Assembly: GCA_002005505.1 (NCBI GenBank)
Contig: KV908429.1
Location: 111,001 to 175,000, forward strand
Origin: Botryococcus braunii
Lineage: Eukaryota; Chlorophyta; Trebouxiophyceae
Reading direction: 5' to 3'
Length of the DNA stretch: 64,000 bases
Shown piece by piece: positions 12,828-25,942 of the stretch. How positions within the stretch are numbered: the stretch's first letter is position 1; every line of letters starts with the position of its first letter. Under the pieces are notes generated by a model. It worked only from the letters and a program-made list of their open reading frames with translations, did no database searches and had not been told where the DNA came from. A program made the translations under genes and the position numbers.

Positions 12828-13431
12828 ATCTCAACCATTGATACACATACGACAGCCCACCTGAACGTATTGGAAAGACGATTCAACTTAGATTGCAATA
12901 CCTCGGGGGCCTGTGTCATGCTCTGCAATATAACTCGGTGCCGGCCTCCCAATCACACCTCCCCTTAAATCGTCGGTCCAAAACCCCCTGAAAAAGCAAA
13001 ATGTATTTGAAGATAAAGTTATCTAGAAATCGCATAATTGAAATCTATATTCAAAGCCGATAGACAATTAAATGAACTATGCATTGAGATAGATCAGGTC
13101 AACCGAACAAGGGAGGTGCTACCTAGCGGGGAACTTCTCAAGAAAAGAAAGATCCTTCTGATCGGGATGGAGCATATGGAAGTACTGACGTGTTATGAAG
13201 CCCCTCTTTGCAGGTGCATATTACCACAGGGAAGCAGATGGACATACAGTTCAACCACCAGCAGCCAGATTTAAGCATTTTTTTTGGAGACTCGAATGCA
13301 ATTCGGCTGTACGTCCATCTTCCCTTTTCCTTCGGAAGGCTGTGTACGGGCGGGATTCTGAAAATTCTTTTTTTTTTTTTTCTTTTTTTTTTCCAACATA
13401 TTTTTCATGGATGTTAAAAATATATTTTAAA

Positions 13432-13466
13432 TTAAGAGTGAAGCCTATTCTAACCGCATATAATAT
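13432..13466 (-). repeat. Dispersed ~45-base repeat, copy 2
   Basis: Minus-strand copy with the core GCGGTTAGAATAGGCTTCAC followed by TCTTAATTTAAA. It lacks the TTTATGG end of the other copies. Confidence 0.65.
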
Positions 13467-13901
13467 ATTTGTTGGAGATCTGTCAGTATTTTTAAAGAGT
13501 TCTGACATTTTCTGTTGGAATCCGGCAATAATTTGTATTTTTTTTCCCACTTGTTACATTCAGCCTCCGTGTCCATGGAACGATCTGCATGTTTTACGTG
13601 CATGCACACTTAACACTTTTCCCAATACTCTGCAGAGTGGAGGCCCCCTACTGTAGCGCTAGTTTATTGGTGAAACACACAATCAGGACGTCAGGCGGTG
13701 AGGCACAGAATGCAGCAGCCGTGTCCAGTAAGCTTAAGAAAGCTATCACCATCCTGCGTGTGACAAAGAAGTTTAGCCTTCAGAGGATCTTTGGTCATCA
13801 AGCTTGGCTTACTTTGGGGGTCTTGAGGGTCATGCGTTTCTTCATGAACATGAAGAAATACACCCACATATTCATGTATAAGCTATTCGTTGTTCCTTAT
13901 C

Positions 13902-14249
<348 letters not shown>

Positions 14250-15269
14250 CCACGACGTTTTTGGGGGGTCAAAATTAAATTAATGAATAAACCGCCGGTT
14301 GAGGGGGGTCAATATTTTCGACATTATTTTCTGGAATTTTTTCCAGCATTCGGATGCCTACGAGGTGTAGGAGAGTTCTCGAGACACTTTGACATCATAT
14401 AAAAATTCGGTGATGAAGGTTTGGGCCAATTAAGTGTTATTCAGTGCTGATGTAGGTTTGGATATGAGGATATTAAGAATATCTTTAACTGTCTTGAGAG
14501 GTGGGGTCAATAATTTGCGCCATTATTTTTAGGATTGTTTCTTATTTTTAATTAATAAAACGGGTTTTTTGGGGGGTCAAAATAAAAATATGGGTCAATC
14601 TTTTTCGACCGTACGGTATATATAGTTGAATTCATCCATGTTGGGCTTGTTGGTTCCCCCCTTAATACTTAGATGGAAGTAGGCAAGATCTTGATCTAGA
14701 TCCTCCAGATATAGAGTGGTATTGATTGAACACGAGTTGGCGGCAATCCCGCATTGTGAGGGAACTGCAGACATTGGCCCACGACTCGTGGCGGCCACGA
14801 GGCCAGGAGTGGACAATACGTACCTAGCCCAACGTGCTAGTGGGAAAGACGTTGATCCCGTAATCTAGGAATATTCTCACCCTTCCTAGGTCGCTGACTC
14901 GTGGGAGGCCAAAAGCCTTACTAGATAACAGTCTATCTGTACCTTTTCGGAGGTTGTAGCAAGTTCACCTCCTGTACCTCCAGTGCACTTGGCCGCTGGA
15001 GTCCCCGTGGGCGCCGGTATTAACGAGCCCCAGGGGGGTCACCATGTCGAGGGTGTGTAGGATGGGTTGCCCCGCAGTGAACAATGGCTTGACAAGTCGT
15101 AACAAGTACAACGGTCGCTGCTTTGCCATCGAGCCTGTTTCAGGTGAAGAGAGGGCAAACTTTTCCCATTTGTGGGTCCCATTCCCCCCATTAGCCATGA
15201 GTCTTCCACCAGGCGTGGAGTAAGCCCAAGAGTCTGTGTGGCTATCACACACAGGGGCCACTGGGAAAG

Positions 15270-17060
15270 GCTTAGGAGTAAATTGTCACGTTCGGATCTC
15301 CATAAAACTTCCAGGCATGCTTGACGGCCAGGAAGCTTATAAGCAGTTGATTAAGCAGTTTGCTCAAAGATAGCATTGGAACTGGGTGCCGCAAGATGGC
15401 ACATCTTGGACACTTTGTATGATGTATGCTGACCGGCAGGAAGATAGCATTACGGCCTGCCTGGCTATGAGCAATAGGGAATTGCAATTCATTAACACAG
15501 TGGATAGGCCGTATGGCATGGCGACTTGGAGAGGTTCGGGGGTTGGTGGAGACCTGTAGGTCTGGAAATTCTGCCCTTATTCGTCAATAATATTCAAAAA
15601 CCATTGTTAGAAGGCATCTTACAGTGGTCATAATGCACTACGTAGTAGCAGCAGTGTATACATAATGCTCTACATCTTGGGCCGACATCGGCAGCCAGCA
15701 GCATCATCTACAAGCTTGCGGGTTTTGCCCACACCCAAGTTACCGCATATGGACTATTGTGCACCTCTTGCACGAAGTCTGCCAGGAGGTTGAAGCATTC
15801 CGAACCACGATCTTGCCAATCTAGAGGAAAAACATCATACATGGTGACGGCCTGTATAGGATGTCCGAAGAACAACATTAGTGGTTCCGCTTGCTTCAAC
15901 CTCCAGGCAGACAATATTGGCAGGAACCTTGAACCACTCTTTCAAGCCACTACCCTGCAAAATTTTGTATCACCGGGATTCTCCCCCTCTTTGCCTCGAG
16001 CTCTGATGTGGTACGGCTTGTGCCCACTTGATGGCGTAATTAATTACGCCATCAATATTGCCATGTCAGTGACATTGTCACAGGCTTCTGACCAGGACCA
16101 GCGGGTACCTTGACGTTCACGGAGGTACAGGGGTGCAAGCTGGGTGACCAATTGGTTGCAATTGCCCAATCCTTGATGGCCCAATCCTTGCAAGTATGGC
16201 GTTGCCCAATCCTTGATGGCAGCTATCTGACGGAGATCCATGATACCCATGGACGTCGCAATATGACGTCCGAGGTAAAGAAGCTCCGTTGGTTATGTGC
16301 CACTAGAGTACTCCAACGTTTCACACACACACACACCCCCCTGGCTTCTGCAAGCCAGCATGTATGACACATGGTTTACGGATTAGATATACTTCACTTT
16401 TTCTTAAAACAAGTTCTGGCTGAGCGATTTTGAGGGATCCCTCCGGAGGGAGCAGAAGCGCTCCGTAAAAGGGTAACTCTTCCAAGTTTTATAAAGTTTC
16501 CAAATTGGTCCCCTGCAAGAGGCCTAACACATGTTCCAAGTATTGCCCGTGTTCCTCAGGGATACTGCTAAAGGTGAGAATATCAACAAAATGTTGGCTC
16601 AAAATTGTGCAGGGATCTGTCCCGTCCCTTAGGAGGTACGGAAGATGTTGTTCTTAGCCGCTGGGCACATGGGGGCGGGGGTCGATGGTAAGCTCCAAAG
16701 GGAGCACAGGCCGCTCATAAAGACCCGTAGGGGACCAGAAAGTGGTCTTAGGAGTTCTTAGAAGTATCTTGATTAGGTGGTACCCCTTAGGAAGGTCCGG
16801 ACTAGGGAATCCTGGAAATGGTCGTGGACATCGTCTACCCTGGGCAGTAAAGGTCGCGACCCTCCTCCCACGCGTGGAAGTGGATGTCTTCGCGACGGCG
16901 CTCCTGGCCAGGGACATAGGTGAGAAAGGCTGGTTCCTGGGTGACGCGCAGACGAGCAGAGGTGAGGACAGCGTCGAAACCGTTACGAACGGAATATGCT
17001 GGCCGATTATGGCCACATGCCCCCACCAAGGGTAGTTTGTTCGTAATATGTTTAAGATGG
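15270..17060 (-). mobile_element. Decayed Ty3/gypsy LTR retrotransposon (reverse transcriptase and RNase H region)
   Basis: Minus-strand fragments in several frames line up in the order of a Ty3/gypsy polymerase. Around 16.75-16.85 kb: PRVDDVHDHFQ, then KGYHLIKI and KTTFWSPTGLYE, the usual Pro-x-Asp ... Gly-Tyr-His ... Lys-Thr-x-Phe region. At 16.5-16.6 kb: FVDILTFSSIPEEHGQYLEH, the YxDD-type catalytic region with one Asp missing. At 16.05-16.3 kb: ELLYLGRHI, MDLRQIAAIKDW, the connection region. At 15.27-15.45 kb: FLAVKHAWKFYG, an RNase H signature. Stops and frame changes between blocks show it is dead. Flanking LTRs were not identified. Confidence 0.78.
16028..16055. repeat. Perfect 28-base palindrome
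   Basis: TTGATGGCGTAATT followed directly by its reverse complement. It lies inside the decayed retrotransposon. Confidence 0.9.
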
Positions 17061-18113
17061 ATATTAGCACGGTAGCCACTTACCGTGCGGAGACTCCCAA
17101 GTTGGACGAACAGACTTTGGGCCCAAAGAGTGAGGACGGTTTATAGATGTAGACATAGATGTATAGGGGACCCCGTCCTGAAGCGGGACAGCCATCAGCT
17201 GATCATGATCAAAACGAGGCCAAACCTACCATGTATTCAACGTTTGCCTTCACAAAATGCTTTAACGGACGTTTGGGTCAAAATCAAACCAGATCGAGTC
17301 TTGGCAAACTCAGTTGCCTCATCGTGGTTATCAAATCTGCAGCATCTGTCAAGCACGAAGGTTGAAATTAAACTGCACCGGGATTGTTGGCCTCACAAAA
17401 GCCAAGAAATGCATGCATTGGTCAACAGGCGGATCTAAATATTCTCCCAAGAGCGTTGCCCCATAAGAATGGCTTGCTTAACGATTCAGCTCCTAAGACA
17501 TCATACAGCTTTGGCCAGAACAAACTCGGCAAGAAACATGATGGACGGCCGGATCAATATTGATTAATCGCCTTTCCTATTATAACCATTTCCGATGGAA
17601 GCAGGCTATGCTCTCTGTGTGGAATGCGCCGGGGTGCTTGAATCCCAGGTTTTACTGTATGTGCCGAGTTATGCACTCGCGCAGGCACTCCTCAGAAGTT
17701 TTCAGAAGATTTCCTGCAATTAGAATTTGCTTAGTCATGACGGATGTACGCTGACCTTGAACCTGATTGTACACTTTTGTACATAACTTTCAGAGTACTC
17801 GGACTCGACTGGGAACGTTTGTTTTGACGCCGCGCGGTTAGTGGAAAGTCTCAACTCGCATCTAGCTACGGTAATGCGCACGGGAAACACTGGTTCTCAA
17901 ACCCAACAACGACAGTCAGAATAAGGTGTGCGAGCCTGCTGCTCTTTTTGCGCACTTAATCGTACTTGTGGCTGGAGCTCGTACTGAGGGTGGCAGAAGA
18001 AAAACGTTATGCCGACCCCTTAGCGCATCATATTTATAGACTTATGAGAACCTGAATTGTCTCAGGATAAGTTTTGATGTAATATACCTGCAGCTTTGGA
18101 CCTTTACTGAAGC

Positions 18114-19537
18114 ATGAAGAAGAGGGCTGTACCTCTACGGCTTGCTTTTTGCCACCCAGATCTGGGTCTTGGAGGTCAAGCTGCCCCTCATTGTGTCTGA
18201 AGCACACTAAAATCCTTCATCTTAAACGTTTATATTCTTTTCGCATATTCACTTTTCTTGTTGCTGCAGGAGCCGAGCGGTTGATAGTTGATGCCGCGGC
18301 TGAACTTGTAAAGCTTGACCATAAAGTACGTTCTACTTCGCAAGGAAACGTCACATGCCGTTATCTGTTCACCAGAAGGTCTAATTTGGGGGAAACTTTG
18401 ATAATCCAACGCAAGGTTTACTTTGGCTTTGAGGAGTGCAGGTCATTATTTTTACAGCACATTATGATCCCAACAGGTGTTTCAAAGAAACACTTGAAGG
18501 GAAGTTTGCTATTAAAGTTTGCGGATCATGGCTTCCAAGACAAATTGCTGGCAGATTCCATGCAATTTGTGCATGTCTACGGTGTATATTTATTGCCTTC
18601 TACATCGCCTGGTTCTCTTGGCGGTAAGAACAGACTACATCTGCAATCTTTAAGAAATGATGTAGCACCTTAATGAACATTGCAGTGGTCTGCCAGTATA
18701 TGTCACAAATGTGGACCGTGCAGGACCAACCAGATTTTCGATGTTGTTATTGTGGATCAAGTATCCATTGTAAATCCTTTCCTGCATGGCTTAACTAAGA
18801 GTAAGGTATGTTATTTTTTTCACCTGAAGAATAAAGGGCATCCTTTGCTGTCAATTTGTAATTGTCATTGCCGTTTGTTTTGCAAAGCGTTTTCCCTCCT
18901 TTCTCCTGCAAGAATGAAAATGGCTTTCCAGTCCTTCATCGTATGGATGCATAATGCGTATCCAGAAGATTTGGTTCTATTGGGGCTTTCAGCTTCCAGT
19001 TCGATTTGGTTATGGCCACAGAAGAAGTACTCTAATTTCAAATCTCTATCTTGCGGAGCCCCAGGACCACATCTGTATTATGTGGAGTCATGAGTGGATA
19101 GGGTAAGAGATGTTATTGTTTGTCTCCACTTGTGGGCTTCTTCTTAAGGTCCCACAGGTGGGTTAGCAAGGTTTTTACACATTTTAACATATCTCACTAT
19201 TTCTTCGTCATGCATACGCACACGCAATCTGCACCTTTTTTCATATTACTTTTATACATCGTATTACTAAGAATTTAACAGGTATGTCTTGCAGGTACTC
19301 TTCTACTGTCACTTTCCTGACATGCTTTTGGCGCAACGACAGTCATGGCCTCGTCTGTTTTACAGGATGCCAATTGACTATCTTGAACAGGAGACCACTG
19401 GAATGGCCGACACAATTCTTGTCAACAGTGCTTACACACAGGGTGAGCAGCCTCATGTCCAGAACTTGAATGTTATGAAAGGGTATCGTGGCTTGTAAGG
19501 GGACGACATCAGCGCTGGGGGTGTGTGTGTGGTGGGT

Positions 19538-19582
<45 letters not shown>

Positions 19583-19663
19583 TGTGTGCGCGCGCGCGCA
19601 CGCGCGCGCATGTGCGTGTGTGCGTGCGTGTGTGTGTCTTCTGTCTGTCTGTGTGTGTGTATG

Positions 19664-19745
<82 letters not shown>

Positions 19746-19874
19746 TGTCTGTCTGTCTGTCTGCGCGGGTGTTCGCTTTCTTCCAGGATTGTCAAACTGT
19801 CTTGTTCAGATTGCCCCATAAGAATGTAAAGAAGAAAGAGAAGATGTGATTGCGTGCGTGTTCAGGCGTGTGTT

Positions 19875-19914
<40 letters not shown>

Positions 19915-20517
19915 CTATGACATGTTTGACATGTGCACAGGGGTCTTTGCTAAAACGTTCAAGAGATTGCATGCTCGTGGAATTGTCCCGAGTATTTTGC
20001 ACCCTGCAGTTAATGTCCCTTCAGAGGCTGTCTTGGCAGACACATTGGCTCAATGGCCACAAACGCTGTCCCCTGCATTAGCAGAATTCGCGCGCGCAGG
20101 CCCAGTGTTCCTCTCCATCAATCGCTTTGAGCGGAAGAAGGTCAGTTGCTTTTGTCTTTGTATATTTTGCTTTCTTGCCTTGCAATCAACATGTGCTATT
20201 TATGAGATGGGGTCTGCCGGCATGACTCAATCCTAACAATGCACCCTCCAAGCCAAGGCAGCAGCTATCGGCTGGTGAACAGGTATAATGCGCGGTGTCA
20301 GATATGAATTTGATAGGGCCCGTAAGGGCTGCTCTGGCATGTACATTGGCGGTTGTGGATCCATTACTTGCACGGCTGCTGTTAACTGCACTAAGAGAGA
20401 GAGATATAGGGTGGGGGGAAGAGAAAAGACGGGGGGAGAGGGAAAGCGAGGGAGGGAGGGTGCGCGCATGTGTGCGTGCGTCTCTCTCTCTCTCTCTCTC
20501 TCTCCCTCTCTCTCTCA

Positions 20518-20606
<89 letters not shown>

Positions 20607-20654
20607 CCTCCCTCCCTCCCCTCCCCCCCCCCTCTCTCTCTCAGCGCGACGCGC

Positions 20655-20703
<49 letters not shown>

Positions 20704-21736
20704 GTCATTTTTTTGGGAAAGGGGGGGGGGGTCGGCTCTGGGGCGTTACACATGGGTAATACCACTTGGTCAAGTATTCAGCAGGCTTTCCTTGTATGGC
20801 ATGTGATGTAGAGAAGGGCGACGATAAATGCCTCTGGTGAAGTCAATGAGGCTTTGTCGATCGCGAATGGCTATGCCACTTTTGTTTCTTATATGGACTA
20901 TTACTTGGTGTTCTGATTTCTGGCAGGGGATCGAACTGGCCATCCAAGCCTTGGGAAGGCTTCTTGACAGACTACAAAAGGAGGAAATGGCCCATTTGGA
21001 ACTTCCTCGCCTCATTGTAGCTGGGGGTTATGATGTGCGTCTGGCCGAGAACCGTTTGTACTTTGAGGAGCTTCAGAAGGAAGCTGTCCATTTGAAATTG
21101 AAAGATAAGGTACGAGCTCATAGATTTTTATTTCCCATCCCTTAATATGTCTTTTGGAGGGCCAATCTTGTTTCCTTGGCATATGCGCGGGTGCATCGGA
21201 TCCACCCAGTATGGGTCTGGAAGGATCGGCAGGCTTGCTGGTCCCTTCCCCGGGCGTTGAGATTAGAATGTGGTTGTGATTAAATTTGCCCTTTCTATAC
21301 TGGAGTGTCTTATGATTGAAATGTGGTCGTAATTAGATTTGCCCCTTTCTTCCTTGCAACATCTTGTTTTCCTGTGTGCAATCCATCTTAGCCGTAGAGT
21401 GTGGATACATGGGGGCTGATGCATATCTTACGGAGACCATCCTTATGGAGAATTTGAACCATTTGCCTGTGGCTTACGGAGGGTGGATTGCAGGTTTGGT
21501 TTCTGCCTTCATTCACTGATGCTGAGCGAGGTGCCTTACTGGCAATCTGTCGTGCCGTGGTCTACACACCTCAAAATGAGCACTTTGGAATAGTGCCATT
21601 GGAAGCCATGGCCTCAGCACGCCCTGTTATTGCATGCAATTCAGGAGGTCCGCTGGAATCCATAAGGGACGGCACTACAGGCTTTCTGGTTGAACCAGAG
21701 CCTGATGCGTTTGCGGCTGCTATGCTGAAGCTGATG
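18114..21736 (+). CDS. ALG2: ALG2-type alpha-1,3/1,6-mannosyltransferase (GT4), C-terminus not found
   Basis: ALG2 adds the second and third mannoses to the dolichol-linked oligosaccharide on the cytosolic face of the ER. Exons with matching phases: 18114-18174, 18270-18325, 18442-18623, 18724-18805, 19295-19442, 19941-20140, 20927-21109, 21494-21736, giving 385 residues so far. Start is ATG 18114, encoding MKKRAVPLRLAFCHPDLGLG, the usual N-terminal glycine-rich loop completed by GGAERLIVDAA. Next come TAHYDPNRCFKETLEG, FDVVIVDQVSI, VLFYCHFPDMLLA, TTGMADTILVNS, FLSINRFERKK and LIVAGGYD. The GT4 motif EX7E is intact (Glu333 and Glu341 in NEHFGIVPLEAM). After LKLM at 21736 a GT donor follows, but the expected last ~40 residues were not found downstream. 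A stretch near residues 85-99 (IFIAFYIAWFSW) is hydrophobic, as in this membrane-associated family. Confidence 0.94.
19511..19913. repeat. (GT)n microsatellites in ALG2 intron 5
   Basis: Three GT blocks (about 19539-19580, 19645-19746, 19878-19913) with CGCG and TCTG interruptions fill most of the intron between exons ending 19442 and starting 19941. The last block ends 27 bases before the acceptor. Confidence 0.95.
20480..20702. repeat. (CT)n-(CCCT)n-(CG)n-(GT)n compound microsatellite in ALG2 intron 6
   Basis: A 160-base CT tract runs into CCCT repeats, then CGCG and finally a GT tract. The CG/GT part is a classical Z-DNA-prone sequence. Confidence 0.95.
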
Positions 21737-21992
21737 GTGCTGCCTGCTATTCTGTCTCCATCCTGTAGTCAACTTTGTTCTTGCTGTCCTTCTTTGCGAT
21801 GCTGCACCTGCGTTAGTATAAAGTTGAGTTGCTTTAGTTGAGAGTACCATTGTATGAGTTGAGTTGTTGGTGGAATGAAATGGTTGTGGAAACACTTGCA
21901 AGCCGTTTGCCATCGTTCTTATCTTTTACCCCTGGTCACACCCTCATGCATGTTATAAATAAGAGCAATTCCTCCTGCGCCAGCGCAAGCAC

Positions 21993-22080
<88 letters not shown>

Positions 22081-22961
22081 TTTGAGTTCTTTGTTTTGGG
22101 GGGGGGGGGTGGTTGTGGGGGCACACTGACATGCAATGTGTCCAATGCTTATGATTGACATTGATTCCATCACTACTTTTGGCCCTTGTTCATTTACAAG
22201 GTGACAAAGCGTTGTTAGACACTGGGAAGTGCCCAGATTTGGTGCAGTGAAAATGAAGATATTATCAGCTTTGTGGTAGGCAACATACGCTCGTGGCATA
22301 ATGACATTTCACCAGAGGTACCATTGGACTGCACAGGACCCGAAGAAAGCACAGACCATTGGACAGCAGGCGAGGATGCATGTGCAATTGTGCTTTTCGC
22401 GCAGCTCGTTCGGAATCAAATTGCAGCAGCAGCTTCGAAGCCTGGTCCGATCAGTTACCAGCAAGAAGTCGTGATGGAAGCCTGCCTCCATCATAACGAT
22501 GTGCAGGGAGTGCTTTCATACAAGGCTGCGGAGGCTGATGCGCGCTTTTATTTTTCTATCTAGAATGTAGACATTGGCATGCCTTTCGAGGAGTGCAGGC
22601 ATCCACCAGGGGGCTTTTTCCCCGCACTGCAAGCACTTCCTGACGGTTTATATGCCCAAACCTTTTGAAGGCTCGCGCGTTCTTCCCCCAAGGGGAGCTG
22701 AGCCTCCTCAGACGCATATTACGAATCTTGTGCGGGGCATTTGTTACAGGATTCCCTACATGACCACAAGGTGGCTGCCCCCCTTGCACTTGTTGAACCT
22801 GGATAGCTGCTGCAGGATGCTTCTATGTTCTGTTCTTGCGTTCCTAGCTAACTCCAAAACCTTTGTGGCGTGAAAGCCCATCTTGAGTTGGTGGAATGCA
22901 TGCAGATTGTTCGTGCTTGCTGCTATATTGACCGCCAAGGTGCAGACGGCTTAACTATGAA

Positions 22962-23309
22962 GATGTTGGGCATTCTGAGCATGTTGTGCTTGCTACTTGC
23001 TGTAGAGGTCAGGTATATCAATTATGTGTGGCGTGTGCGGTGATCATTACTTTTGATAAGACATGATGTGAAGGGAACATCTGGGTGGGTTCTGAATTAC
23101 TAATGACTCTGCACACTCATTGCATTTGGGTACAGATGTTGGGCATCGTGAGCACGTTGTGCTTGCTCTTGCTAAAGAGGTTATGTCTATAAAATATACC
23201 TGGAATGTGCGGTGATCATTATTTTTGATTAGAAATGAGCAGTGAAGAGAACATCAGGGTGGGTTCTGCGTTGCAAATGACTCTGCACACTCATTGCATT
23301 TGGGTACAG
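22962..23309. repeat. 173-base tandem duplication, two diverged copies
   Basis: GATGTTGGGCAT begins at 22962 and again at 23135. The copies share GTGCGGTGATCATTA, GTGGGTTCTG and CTCTGCACACTCATTGCATT but differ at many single positions and small gaps, so the duplication is not recent. The second copy is followed shortly by a (GT)n tract. Confidence 0.85.
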
Positions 23310-23371
23310 GAGTGGCCTTATGTACAGATTGTGCATTCATATGCCATTCATTTGGGTGGTGTGTGCGTGTG

Positions 23372-23441
<70 letters not shown>

Positions 23442-23761
23442 GGGGGGGGGGGATTACATGCAAGTACTTTGCCGAAATCATCAACATCTAGCTATCAGTT
23501 TTTAAAGTTCAAGTTCGAGTCGGTTATGAAGTCCGCGATATTTTGACGCTTTTCTAGTAATAACTTCCCACAATGCACAGGATCGTGTTCAGTCCTCAAA
23601 ACTATGGTGTAGCTACATGTTGTTCTCAAACATTACATCGTACGTATTTGGGGATATTGATGTACTACTCTGTACCTAGGCAAGTACATGCCAGAGGGAG
23701 GCATTTATGCATACATGTGCCAACGGGAGAAGTTGAGGATTCAGACGAAGACTTCACTTGA

Positions 23762-23896
23762 GGTACTTGAAACCATGACATTTCATCAGACCGTTGTATT
23801 CTGAGTGACCCAGGTCTGTAAGTGTGGAGGTAAACATGTACGTGTGGAGGTATTTGAAACCATGACATTTCATCAGACCGTTGTATTCTGAGTGGG
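23762..23896. repeat. 46-base direct repeat, spaced by ~42 bases
   Basis: TTGAAACCATGACATTTCAT and the following CAGACCGTTGTATTCTGAGTG occur at 23762-23808 and again at 23850-23896, almost identical. Confidence 0.9.
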
Positions 23897-24262
23897 CCCA
23901 CCAGACATAAGCAGTGGACTCCCCTTCAATAATGCTTGGGAGGGATGCTTTGTGCTTGTTTCTGCCGGCATCCATGATGTGATTCAGGAGTGTTATCTGG
24001 CATTAATAATGCCAATTCAGGATGTCATGCTACGAGCGTTCCTGCCTGCACCTCTTCTAACTGCCGTCCCTGACCTTGTATGCAGCATATGTTATCCCCG
24101 GGGGCTCGTACCTTGCGAACTCCGGAGGATCCTGGAAGTGGTTGCGCAAGCATGCAGCGGCCGACGAAGAAATTTTTTGGTTTGGTGATGCCAACTTTTC
24201 ACCCTGATACATGATCATATATATATGAAGTAGCTACAGCTGATCTTTCTCCTGTTAAAGGA

Positions 24263-25559
24263 TTGAGCATTAATCCCCCAAATGATCGACACGTTGGTTG
24301 CTCTTCCACAACAAATCTACCTTTGCCTAGTACCCCATTGGAACCTGAGATCTTGGACTTGCCACTCCAGCAGGGGAGTTGTTCACCATCCACAGTAGAG
24401 GTAAGCGTCAAATACGCATATGCTCCTAGACTGTCCACACCATTTAGAATAATGAGTTGAGCATATCCTAACCGCACACCATAAATCTTGTGTGTGCACC
24501 CCATTTGTGTGTTTCACGTCTGTGGAAGGACTCTGTTTTGTCATCATGTAAAATGTCCGGATTTCAATTACTTGAGGGGAGGGGAGGGGGCGTCGAGGAA
24601 TATTCCATTATTGAAGATTCTGGCATATCACCTTGTGCTTGAGGAGGAGATGATTCTTATATAAATATAATATATTTATAATAAATGTACATGTATTTAC
24701 ATAAACAAAAAACGAGGAAAGACTGAGAGCATGTAGATAACCAGCCAGGAAAAAGTGACTTATCAGAGTTTGATCACGCTTGATGATCCATATGACTTGA
24801 GTGAGGAGTATACGTATATCTAGAGGAATTGCACTTCCAAAGTGAGCACACATTGTATTCAGCCAGCCACGTAGAACTTATCTGTAATGATTTGTCCCGG
24901 ACTGATGACTATAAACGTACGACTCAGGGCTTTATCCTTGCCGAAAAGAGTCTAGCGTGAATCAACGGTGCCTGTCAAACGCTCGAACAACTTCCCTGAA
25001 TTCAGGAACTGGACTGCAGGTGCAATGCAATTTCACTTGCAACTCTGCACACGTACATGGTATCACTAGATTGAACATCACGAGTAATAATGCAATAGTA
25101 CGTATACGTGTAGTAGACACTCACACATGCTTGACAACATCCACAGCACAAGAAGCTAGGTAAGAAATCATTGCTGCATTTCAGTACGTTTTGGAGGTAT
25201 ACAGCAAGATCTGCGTAGCTTACAGCAGCGTGCAAATAACCCAGCAAATATTTCGTTACGCCACATGTTGTACAATACAGTAGCGAGTGTACATCATGCT
25301 TTTCCAGTGGTGCAACAGATACGAGTGCTCTAACTGCCGACCCTATTGTTTTCGAACAAAGTGATGTCGTATTTTGTGAGCGTCTTTGAAACAAGAATTT
25401 GTTGGTTTTATTCTACATTTGTGGGAATGCCTTTTTCAGGCTGCATTTGTTATGAAGACCACATGCCGGTTTTATGAAGGAGAGGAGGATCGCCCTTGGC
25501 AAGACGAGATTACATCTTTTGGGGAAGGACCTCAGCAAGGGCTTTTAAAGGAAAAGTGA
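24263..25559 (+). CDS. Possible exons of an unrecognised gene
   Basis: An open stretch from about 24263 ends at 24402 with the good donor GTAAGC. It encodes a Pro/Ser-rich segment including LPLPSTPLEPEILDLPLQQG. A second open stretch starts after a good acceptor (TTTTTCAG, exon from 25440) and ends at TGA 25557-25559, encoding RFYEGEEDRPWQDEI and an acidic tail. They could be late exons of one gene, but I recognise no family and the joint is speculative. Confidence 0.2.
24443..24488 (-). repeat. Dispersed ~45-base repeat, copy 3
   Basis: On the minus strand it reads AGATTTATGGTGTGCGGTTA, then GGATATGCTCAACTCATTATTCTAAA in two pieces matching the family consensus. It lies just past the possible donor at 24402. 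Confidence 0.65.
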
Positions 25560-25703
25560 AATATATCAGTCTCAGGCCCCCGATGCCCGAATAGTCACGT
25601 TTCGACATCGGAATGGCCGTAAGTGCAAAAGATGCAGAATAATAAAAACAATAAGTACGAAAGTAGGTGCAGGAATATAAAGTTGTAGCAAAAAGTAAGA
25701 ATA

Positions 25704-25715
25704 TATATATATAAT

Positions 25716-25784
<69 letters not shown>

Positions 25785-25815
25785 TATAATTATAATTATA
25801 ATTATAATTATAATA
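25704..25815. repeat. Compound (AAC)n(AAT)n(AATT)n microsatellite
   Basis: Ten-odd AAC units pass into about fifteen AAT units and then ATTATA units, ending ~120 bases before the CinA start codon. Confidence 0.95.
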
Positions 25816-25942
25816 AGCTTTTGCTCCCACCGTCAGGTCTTTCCTTCCATCGCTGTACCACATGCACGTACAGTCAGACGGTCTATCTTTACTGCGGGCG
25901 CTCCGTACTCCCAACTCCGGACTTCCAGCCGCCCTCGCAAAG

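Larger units (their letters stand above)
21737..25942. other. ALG2 3' region / intergenic stretch
   Basis: No clear ALG2 final exon was found. The stretch contains (GT)n tracts at about 21994-22078 and 23358-23440, a 173-base tandem duplication, a spaced 46-base duplication, one dispersed-repeat copy, two doubtful exons at 24.26 and 25.44 kb, and a compound AAC/AAT microsatellite. Confidence 0.55.
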
